This document shows, in pieces, positions 8,584-14,325 of a stretch of DNA of 25,142 nucleotides. Position 1 is the first letter of the stretch. Each line of letters opens with the position of its first letter. This DNA comes from CADEDH01 sp047971245 (lineage in GTDB: Bacteria > Actinomycetota > Acidimicrobiia > Acidimicrobiales > SZUA-35). Both the position numbers and the translations under genes were made by a program. The DNA is taken from contig JBKDZN010000196.1 of assembly GCA_047971245.1 (NCBI GenBank), positions 1-25,142 on the forward strand, in the 5' to 3' direction. The notes under the pieces are model-generated. The model saw only the letters and a program-made list of their open reading frames with translations, searched no databases and was not told the DNA's origin.

Positions 8584-9464
8584 GATCGGTCTCTCCGGCG
8601 TGGTCGGCGACAGGCTCGGCTGCGGCCCACGAGCCGAGGAGTTGGAGCCTCTCGTCGGACTCCGATCCCGGCTCGGCCGCGTAGATGTTCATGACGAGCC
8701 CGGCCTCCGACGCCATCTCGAGCCCCTCGTAGGCGACGGTCACCTCGCCCACCACCGGGTGGTTGAACCGCTTCGTCCCGGCCGCGTGCCGGCGGACGTC
8801 GTGGCGGGCCCACCGGCCGCGGAACTCGACGCTGCGGGTCGACAGCTCCCCGACGAGGTCGTGAAGCGACGGGTCGTGGGGGTTGCGGCCCGCCTCGGTC
8901 CGGAGGATCGCCACCGTGGTGTCGGCGGCAACCTCCCAATCGGGATGGAACTCGCGGCCCGCCGGATCGAGAAACAGGAATCGGGCCAGATTCGGTGGAC
9001 GGAGGGGGTCGACAAGCGCCGGGGCGTAGAACGCCCGGCCGAGCCGGTTGGCGACGAGGAAGTCGAGCCGGCCGTTCCGGACGAAGGCGGGGCCGGTCGT
9101 GATCGTGTCGAGCACCCACTGCAGGGTCGGGCGGGTCACCTTCGCCGGGGCGGCCCGCCGCCGATGCGGCGTCAACGCGTTCGCCGCGTCCGGACGGGCC
9201 AGATGCGCCAGGTGGTCACGCTCGGCGTCGTTCAGCAGCAAATGCCCGGGCGATGGCCTCGAGCACCTGCTCGGAGACCCCGTCGAGCGATCCCCGTTCG
9301 ATGCGGGTGTAGTACTCGACGCTCAGTCCGGCCAGGGCGGCGACTTCGCCCCGGCGCAGACTGGGGACACGCCGGTTGTGGCCGGCCGGCAGGCCGACCT
9401 GGCCGGGCGTCACCCGAGCTCGGGGTGACGTCAGGAAGTCACGTACTTCGCTGCGGCGATCCAC
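8576..9464 (-). pseudogene. XRE-family regulator with MmyB-type ligand domain, one frameshift
   Basis: DNA-binding regulator of the helix-turn-helix plus MmyB-like family common in actinomycetes. From GTG 9464 the frame encodes RSEVRDFLTSPRARVTPGQVGLP, then the HTH VPSLRRGEVAALAGLSVEYYTRIERG and SEQVLEAIARA. At 9240-9242 a run of three A (TTT on the coding strand) shifts the frame. Dropping one base restores ARALLLNDAERDHLAHLARPDAA and the MmyB-like sensor domain (PTLQWVLDTI...FLVANRLGRAFY...), giving 295 residues. The C-terminal part is open on its own from TTG 9241. Relatives usually repress a neighbouring oxidoreductase; here the next gene is the cupin. One extra base in a homopolymer is a typical sequencing error, so the gene may be intact in the cell. 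Confidence 0.82.
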
Positions 9465-9569
9465 CCCGCGATCGTAGGACGCGCCCCGAAGGCTGTCAGG
9501 GGCCCTGCTGGTACCCCTCACCGCGCAACCTCCCTCGCCGCGGTGCCCGACGGCCGGCGGGAACCCCCG

Positions 9570-10949
9570 TCAACCGGCCGGCAGGGCGACACCGCCAGGG
9601 TCGGAGAGACCGAGTTGTGCCTCATTACCGGCGCGCGTGCCGCTGGCCCAGCCGGCTTGGTCGTACCCGCCACGCACCCGGCCACTGGTGAGCGTCCGGA
9701 ACCGCTCGTCGAAGACCTCGTCGACCTCTCGGGCCCGATCGGCCAGCACCGGAAGGAACGACTCCCCCAACTCCTCGGTGGCGGCGTCGGTCGTCTCCTG
9801 ATTCGCCTCGCTGAGCCGCTCACCGATGCGCTGGGCGTAGGCCAGGTAGAACGCCGAGCGGAACGCCTGGCTCCGGGTCCGCGTGCCCGGTGGTGCCGAG
9901 CGGGCCGCGGTGTTCAGGGCGATCTGGGCCTGCACCAGCAGCGAGGTGAACAGGAGTTGCACGGCGGCAACGTCGTCGGAGAACCCGACGACGGTCGACA
10001 TGTCCAACCCGGTGTGGAAGGCGCACCGGCAACGGGTCTCTTGGGCGATGATCTGCAGGAGCAGGGACTTCCCGTCGGCGTAGGGGGCGTCCACGAAGAC
10101 CCGGGCCGCCACCGGCCGCTCGCGCCGGCCCTGACCTCGTCCGGCCAGGGCCGCCATGTCGATCGCATGGCGGGTCATCAGCTCATGGGCCTTGGCGGTG
10201 AAGGCGATCGCTTCGGCATCGAACTCGGTGGATTCGGCCTTGGCCAGGAGGTTCCGCACCTTGGCGATGATGGGATCGGGGGCGTCGTTCGAGGCCACCG
10301 GGCGGCCGCCCCGGGGCCAGGTGGCGCCCGGATCGGCGCCCGGAGGCGGGATCAGCACGTCGAGTCTGGGCACGGCCAGGCAGGCGACGGCCTGGGTCAT
10401 GGCGTCGAGTTGATCCATACGGTCATCGACGTCGGCCAGGATCGCGCCGGACCACCCGGACGATGCGCTCACCGGGGGGAGTCCGAGGGCGGCGATCTGG
10501 GATCGCCAACGAGGATCGAGAGCCTGGTCGGGGTAGTCGAGATGGTCGGCGGCAACAGCCGCCTCGACCAGGCGAGACGGCACGCGGCCGGACGTGGCCC
10601 GGCCCGCCTGGCGCACCAACTCCGCCGGCTGCCACCCACCGGCCCAGGCCTCGCGCACGTGGAGCCGAATCACGTCCTCCCACTCGCGGTCGACCAGGTG
10701 GGGTGGCGCCGCTCGCAAGCGGTGAAGGAACGACGTGACGGGCTCCTTGTTCATGGCGGCCATGCTGAGCGCGGCCCAGAGCATGCCCACCCGCTCGGCG
10801 TCGGTGAAGTCGGGCTGGTCCCCGCCGGGGTACGAGCCCCGGGCCGACGACGAGCGGCCTCTTGGCCCACCGTCCGGCCCGGAGCGCCGATACCCCCGCT
10901 CCTTCGCCTTTGCCTTCGCAGCCCGCCGGGCTCGGTTGTTCTTCCCCAT
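9570..10949 (-). CDS. DUF2786 domain protein
   Basis: Protein of 459 residues. The first 45 are lysine/arginine/serine/glycine-rich and likely disordered (KNNRARRAAKAKAKERG). A middle region of about 160 residues is unassigned. Residues 226-266 are a clear DUF2786 helix pair: DPIIAKVRNLLAKAESTEFDAEAIAFTAKAHELMTRHAID. The C-terminal 190 residues contain ADGKSLLLQIIAQETRCRCAFHT and VVGFSDDVAAVQLLFTSLLVQAQIA, the companion region seen after DUF2786 in phage and actinobacterial proteins. Function is unknown. The basic N-terminus suggests nucleic-acid contact (inference). It stands alone, with its own apparent leaderless promoter. The start is ATG 10949. Confidence 0.85.
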   Translation of the reverse strand: MGKNNRARRAAKAKAKERGYRRSGPDGGPRGRSSSARGSYPGGDQPDFTDAERVGMLWAALSMAAMNKEPVTSFLHRLRAAPPHLVDREWEDVIRLHVREAWAGGWQPAELVRQAGRATSGRVPSRLVEAAVAADHLDYPDQALDPRWRSQIAALGLPPVSASSGWSGAILADVDDRMDQLDAMTQAVACLAVPRLDVLIPPPGADPGATWPRGGRPVASNDAPDPIIAKVRNLLAKAESTEFDAEAIAFTAKAHELMTRHAIDMAALAGRGQGRRERPVAARVFVDAPYADGKSLLLQIIAQETRCRCAFHTGLDMSTVVGFSDDVAAVQLLFTSLLVQAQIALNTAARSAPPGTRTRSQAFRSAFYLAYAQRIGERLSEANQETTDAATEELGESFLPVLADRAREVDEVFDERFRTLTSGRVRGGYDQAGWASGTRAGNEAQLGLSDPGGVALPAG

Positions 10950-10955
10950 GGCCGC

Positions 10956-10961
10956 ATCGTA
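10956..10961 (-). promoter_or_regulatory. -10 element for a leaderless DUF2786 transcript
   Basis: TACGAT on the minus strand ends 6 nt before ATG 10949. There is no Shine-Dalgarno sequence, so transcription would begin at or next to the start codon. No good -35 is seen. Confidence 0.45.
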
Positions 10962-11055
10962 TGAGGGCCGGGTGACAGCCGGCGCCGAGGCCCATGCCCA
11001 CCACCGATGGCAGACGAGGTCACATCGACGCCGCGGCGGTCACCCCCGGCTCCGG

Positions 11056-12030
11056 TCAGCCCACGTCGTGACCGGGATGCGGCTCGCTGGGGATGGTCCC
11101 GAGTCGACCGGCCTGGAAGTCCTCGAACGCCTGGGCCAGCTCGGCCCGGGTGTTCATGACGAAGGGGCCGTAGGCGGCGACCGGTTCGCGGATCGGCTGT
11201 CCGCCGAGGATGTACAGGTCGAGGTTCGGGCTGCGCGACTCCTGCTGCTCGTCGGCACCGACCTCGACGACGTCACCGTCGCCGAGCACGGCGAGCTGAC
11301 CCATCCGGATGGGCCGATGATCCGGTCCCACCGAGCCGTGGCCGTTGAGGGCGTACACCAGGGCGTTGTACCGCGGGTTCCACGGCAGCCGGAGGCGGGC
11401 GCCGGGCCCCACGGTGGCGTGGAGCACGGTGATGGGGGTGTGGGTGACGCCCGGGCCGTCGTGGCCGTCGAGCTCACCGGCGATGACCCGGACGAGGGCG
11501 CCACCGTCGGGGCTGGACAGCAGGCCGACGTCGCCACCACGGATGTCCTGGTAGCGGGGTGGCGACATCTTCAGGGCGCTCGGCAGGTTGACCCACAACT
11601 GGAGGCCGTGGAACAGGCCGCCGCTGACGACGAGTTCCTCCGGGGGCACCTCGATGTGCAACAGACCGGAGCCGGCCGTCATCCATTGGGTATCGCCGTT
11701 GGTGATGATGCCTCCACCACCGTGGCTGTCCTGGTGGACGAAGGTGCCGTCGATGATGTAGGTCACGGTCTCGAAACCGCGGTGCGGGTGCCACGGGGTG
11801 CCCTTCGGTTCGCCCGGCGCGTACTCCACCTCGCCCATCTGGTCCATGTGGATGAACGGATCGAGGGCGGCCAGGTCGACCCCGGCAAACGCCCGGCGGA
11901 CGGGGAAGCCCTCCCCCTCACGGCCTTCGGGCGCCGTGGTGATACTGCGAACCGGCCGGGAGGTGACACTCGGGGTCGGTTCGGCGATACGGGGCAGGGT
12001 CAGGTTGTTCTCGACGGTCACGGCTGGCAT
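11056..12030 (-). CDS. Pirin family protein
   Basis: Bicupin of 324 residues. The pirin N-terminal domain shows FIHMDQMGEVEYAPGEPKG, then WHPHRGFETVTYIIDG with His81 and His83. Next comes DTQWMTAGSGLLHIE with His125 and Glu127, which match the Fe-binding H, H, H, E set of pirins. GLQLWVNLP follows, then the pirin C-terminal domain ending in EPVAAYGPFVMNT, another family hallmark. Some bacterial pirins are quercetinases, others bind enzymes or regulators; the role here is open. ATG 12030 is preferred to GTG 12039 because GAGGAG lies 10 nt before the ATG but directly against the GTG. Upstream is a small dyad that could be a MarR-type operator. Confidence 0.92.
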   Translation of the reverse strand: MPAVTVENNLTLPRIAEPTPSVTSRPVRSITTAPEGREGEGFPVRRAFAGVDLAALDPFIHMDQMGEVEYAPGEPKGTPWHPHRGFETVTYIIDGTFVHQDSHGGGGIITNGDTQWMTAGSGLLHIEVPPEELVVSGGLFHGLQLWVNLPSALKMSPPRYQDIRGGDVGLLSSPDGGALVRVIAGELDGHDGPGVTHTPITVLHATVGPGARLRLPWNPRYNALVYALNGHGSVGPDHRPIRMGQLAVLGDGDVVEVGADEQQESRSPNLDLYILGGQPIREPVAAYGPFVMNTRAELAQAFEDFQAGRLGTIPSEPHPGHDVG

Positions 12031-12087
12031 GTCGTCCACGCTCCTCGATGCGGTTCTCCGGATGGAGGCTCACCCGATACAACAATA

Positions 12088-12101
12088 GTTGACTCTTCAA
12101 C
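12088..12101. promoter_or_regulatory. Dyad in the pirin promoter region
   Basis: Perfect inverted repeat GTTGA-CTCT-TCAAC, about 58 bp upstream of the pirin start, in an AT-rich patch of otherwise GC-rich DNA. Short dyads of this TTGA/TCAA type are typical of MarR-family operators. No intact MarR gene is in the window, but a MarR-like fragment lies at 13285. Confidence 0.45.
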
Positions 12102-12189
12102 ATTCCCGGCAGGGTGAGCGGGCCCCCACCACCCCGCGGACCAGGAGTCGACCCGGGCCACGCCGTGTTCACCGCCGTCCGCCTCACCC

Positions 12190-12237
12190 GTTCTGACCGT
12201 GGTTCCTCCACGTTCCCGGAGCATCCACGGTCAGAAC
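12190..12237. repeat. 48-bp palindromic repeat, copy 1 (left of cassette)
   Basis: Outer arms of 13 bp, GTTCTGACCGTGG and CCACGGTCAGAAC, pair perfectly (12190-12202 with 12225-12237). Inside, CTCC and GGAG can form a second small stem. The same 48-bp unit recurs at 13237-13284 in the same orientation with only two differences. It lies between the pirin upstream region and the MerR-type promoter. The hairpin could end transcription or mark a mobile unit. Confidence 0.85.
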
Positions 12238-12272
12238 CGTCTGCGGGGGGCTAGGGAGGCACCCCGACCCCC

Positions 12273-12303
12273 TTGACCTCAACCAGGGTTGAGGTAGTAG
12301 AAC
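12273..12303 (+). promoter_or_regulatory. MerR-type promoter with 20-bp operator
   Basis: A -35 TTGACC (12273-12278) and a -10 TAGAAC (12298-12303) are separated by 19 bp, the over-long spacer that defines promoters untwisted by MerR-family activators. The spacer is filled by a dyad with 9-bp arms, ACCTCAACC and GGTTGAGGT, with AG between them (12276-12295). This is close in form to the SoxR box. The start ATG 12311 is 7 nt past the -10, so the transcript is probably leaderless. The regulator encoded by the second gene of the same operon is the obvious ligand. Confidence 0.8.
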
Positions 12304-12310
12304 CGGAGAA

Positions 12311-12781
12311 ATGCGACGACTACTTCCACCACGCCTCTTTCTCCTCTGTTTGACACTCACCATCGCGCTGGATGTACTCATACCAATCGGAGGTCAAATG
12401 CCCAATTTCATCAGATTTCTGGGTGTACCGATATGTATCGACGGCGCCTGGCTGGTCGCCGACAGCTCACGCCAATTCACTCGGCTTGGCACGAACATCG
12501 TGACCTCGGATGATCCAGATCTCCTGGTAACCGACCGCCAGTTCCGCTGGTCGCGAAATCCCATGTATCTCGGTTTCCTCACCATGCTGGCCGGCACCAC
12601 TGCCGCGGTGGGCACCATCAGTGCATGGGTGGGGCCGGCACTCTTCTTTGCGGCATCGGCATGGTGGTACATCCCCTTCGAGGAGCGCCGCATGGCGGCC
12701 GTTTTCGGCCGAGACTACGACGTCTACCGATCGACGGTGCGACGATGGGTCGGACGCCGGTCGCCGAGGAGCGTGTCATGA
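12311..12781 (+). CDS. Isoprenylcysteine-carboxylmethyltransferase-like membrane protein
   Basis: Membrane protein of 156 residues with four hydrophobic segments (about 7-29, 36-51, 84-102, 105-121). The C-terminal half carries the ICMT/PEMT motif: RWSRNPMYLGFLTMLAG (79-95), then WWYIPFEERRMAAVFGRDYDVYR (118-140). In this fold the RHP/RNP-x-Y and the E-E/R-x-x-x-F-G-x-x-Y elements build the S-adenosylmethionine site. The bacterial substrate is unknown; bacteria have no prenylated CaaX proteins, so the name reflects the fold only. It starts at ATG 12311, 7 nt after the MerR-type -10, and overlaps the MerR gene by 4 nt. Its DNA is visibly less GC-rich than the flanks, and the pair is enclosed by direct repeats, suggesting acquisition as a unit. 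Confidence 0.85.
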   Translation: MRRLLPPRLFLLCLTLTIALDVLIPIGGQMPNFIRFLGVPICIDGAWLVADSSRQFTRLGTNIVTSDDPDLLVTDRQFRWSRNPMYLGFLTMLAGTTAAVGTISAWVGPALFFAASAWWYIPFEERRMAAVFGRDYDVYRSTVRRWVGRRSPRSVS

Positions 12782-13182
12782 CCCCCACCGAGCTGCTGGA
12801 CATCGCCGACGTTGTTGCCCAAACCGGGGTTTCGGTGTCGACCCTGCATCTCTGGGAACGCAGGGGCCTTGTGCAGCCGGCGGGCCGCTCCGGCCTACGG
12901 CGACAATACGACCAAGCAGCGGTCGGGCGCATCGCGACGATCGTTGCCTTCCAACGAGGTGGCTTCACCCTCGCCGAGATCCTTGAACTGCTCAATGTCA
13001 GCGGCGATCGGAGCAAGGCGATGCTGAGCGAGAAGTGCCGCCAACTCTACGAACGGCGCGCCCAGATAGACCTGGCGATCGAAGCGCTTGAACATGGAAT
13101 GGTGTGTCCGGAGCCGAACCCGATCGAGTGCACACGCTTCCAGGCGAAAGCCATCGCCATGTTCCCTGCAGGCGACACGTAA
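12778..13182 (+). CDS. MerR-family regulator with Cys-x7-Cys sensor loop
   Basis: Regulator of 134 residues. The winged HTH is at residues 6-60 (LLDIADVVAQTGVSVSTLHLWERRGLV, then GLRRQYDQAAVGRIATI). A coiled dimerisation helix covers about 77-106. The C-terminal loop has Cys110 and Cys118 (MVCPEPNPIEC). A Cys-x7-Cys spacing is the metal-binding loop geometry of CueR, and a C-P-x6-C loop of this kind marks a widespread MerR subfamily of unproven ligand. Whether it senses metal, thiol stress or something else is inference. ATG 12778 overlaps the preceding stop (ATGA), with GAGGAG 7 nt upstream. It probably controls its own operon through the 19-bp-spacer promoter at 12273. Confidence 0.9.
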   Translation: MTPTELLDIADVVAQTGVSVSTLHLWERRGLVQPAGRSGLRRQYDQAAVGRIATIVAFQRGGFTLAEILELLNVSGDRSKAMLSEKCRQLYERRAQIDLAIEALEHGMVCPEPNPIECTRFQAKAIAMFPAGDT

Positions 13183-13236
13183 TCAACGACGCGATCGCCG
13201 CATTGGCCCGTCGCCGGCACGCCGTCGGTCCTGCTC

Positions 13237-13284
13237 GTTCTGACCGTGGATCCTCCACGTTCCCGGAGCATCCACAGTCAGAAC
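13237..13284. repeat. 48-bp palindromic repeat, copy 2 (right of cassette)
   Basis: Matches copy 1 at 46 of 48 positions, same orientation. One difference is in the loop and one in the right arm (CCACAGTCAGAAC), which breaks a single pair of the 13-bp stem. It lies 54 nt after the MerR stop codon. A MarR-like HTH reading frame begins at its outer edge. Confidence 0.85.
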
Positions 13285-13350
13285 ACGACGGTCAGCGACG
13301 CCGTGACCACACTCGCCAAACGAGGCCTGATCTCCCGACGGTCGCCGGCC
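13285..13350 (+). pseudogene. Fragment of a MarR-like winged helix
   Basis: Starting at the first base after repeat copy 2, the plus strand reads TTVSDAVTTLAKRGLISRR. This looks like the recognition helix and first wing of MarR-type regulators (pattern T-V-S-x-A-V-x-x-L-x-x-R-G-L-I/V-x-R). The reading then runs into the 3' end of the SDR gene on the other strand, so only about 22 residues are left and no start codon belongs to them. A chance match over so short a stretch cannot be excluded. Confidence 0.4.
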
Positions 13351-13358
13351 TCGCCCCG

Positions 13359-14165
13359 CTACCGGAGCCGGATGATGTTGCCCGTCACGATCCGTCCAGC
13401 CTCTGCGCAGAGCCAGCCGATCACCTCGGCGACCTCGGCCGGCTCCGCGATGTGGTGATGGTCGAAGTCTTGGGCGACGAACTCCCGCACGTCTGGTGTG
13501 ATCCAGCCGGTGTCGGTGACCGGCGGGTAGACGACGTTGGCGGTCACGCCGTCGCCGGCCATCTCGGCGGCGGCCGACAGGGTGTAGCTGACCAGCGCGG
13601 CCTTTGCTGCTCCGTAGGACACCTCCCCAGGGAACTGGCCCCCCTCCCCCGACGTGAGCGTCACGATCCGTCCCCAGGTGGAGCCGCGGGCCCGGTGACG
13701 GGTGATGAACTCCGCCATCAACAGCGCACCGGCACGAGCATCGACGTGCAGTTGAGCGTCGGCCGACACCGCGTCGACCATCTGACTCGTACGGCCGACG
13801 ACGTCGGCCTGGGTCGGCGCGTAGCTGTCCTTACGCCAGCCGCTGGCGTTGTGCACCAACGCCGACACTGGGCCGAGATCGGCCTCGATCCGATCGAAGA
13901 GCGCGGCGGGAACCGCTGAGTCGGACAGATCGGCTTCGATCGCGAGCGCCCGGCGGCCCGCCGCCTCTACCAGAGCCGTTGTCTCTGCCCCGTCGGCGAC
14001 TCGGGCCGTGTTGTAGTCGTCGGATCTCTCAGGGTCTCCGGTGCGGAGATAGGTGACCGCGATGTCGGCGCCGAGTTCGGCGAGCTTGACCGCGGTTGCG
14101 GCACCGATGCCGTGGTTGGCTCCGGTGACGAGCGCGACCTGTCGATCCAATGGACGCTGGGGCAC
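13359..14165 (-). CDS. Short-chain dehydrogenase/reductase (FabG-like)
   Basis: Rossmann-fold oxidoreductase of 268 residues. The cofactor motif TGANHGIG is at 14-21. An NAS variant of the NNAG motif is at 106-108. The catalytic serine Ser172 is followed by Tyr184 and Lys188 (YGAAK), with the usual 12-residue Ser-Tyr spacing. The absence of Asp at the end of beta-2 and an Arg nearby (TYLRTG) suggests NADP preference, which is an inference. The end, GRIVTGNIIRLR, is the normal SDR C-terminus. GTG 14165 has AAGGAG 7 nt upstream. It stands alone between the repeat cassette and the surface-protein gene. The substrate is unknown. Confidence 0.92.
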   Translation of the reverse strand: MPQRPLDRQVALVTGANHGIGAATAVKLAELGADIAVTYLRTGDPERSDDYNTARVADGAETTALVEAAGRRALAIEADLSDSAVPAALFDRIEADLGPVSALVHNASGWRKDSYAPTQADVVGRTSQMVDAVSADAQLHVDARAGALLMAEFITRHRARGSTWGRIVTLTSGEGGQFPGEVSYGAAKAALVSYTLSAAAEMAGDGVTANVVYPPVTDTGWITPDVREFVAQDFDHHHIAEPAEVAEVIGWLCAEAGRIVTGNIIRLR

Positions 14166-14178
14166 GACAGGACTCCTT

Positions 14179-14188
14179 CGTTCGAACG
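14179..14188. promoter_or_regulatory. 10-bp palindrome upstream of the SDR gene
   Basis: CGTTCGAACG is a perfect palindrome ending just upstream of the SDR ribosome site. It may be part of an operator; the evidence is only its symmetry and position. Confidence 0.25.
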
Positions 14189-14223
14189 GGCGAGAACACG
14201 AGCACGGAGTCAGCTACCTGCCA

Positions 14224-14261
14224 CGGGCTCAACCGTAGCCGGGGAACCACGCCTGAGCCCG
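14224..14261. terminator. Inverted repeat downstream of the surface-protein gene
   Basis: Arms CGGGCTCA (14224-14231) and TGAGCCCG (14254-14261) with a 22-nt loop lie about 65 bp past the stop of the surface-protein gene. No T-run follows, so this would be a GC-only hairpin. It could equally belong to the SDR promoter region. Confidence 0.35.
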
Positions 14262-14325
14262 CGAATACGGCCCGCCGAGCTCGGTCGGGGCGAACGGAGA
14301 ACGCGGTCGCTCGGGCGCTGTGTCG

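Noticed and set aside
12190..13284. Integron cassette with attC sites
   Set aside because: The repeat arms (GTTCTGA / TCAGAAC) do not fit the attC core RYYYAAC/GTTRRRY, and no integrase is present.
12190..13284. CRISPR array
   Set aside because: Only two repeat copies about 1 kb apart with genes between them, and no cas genes.
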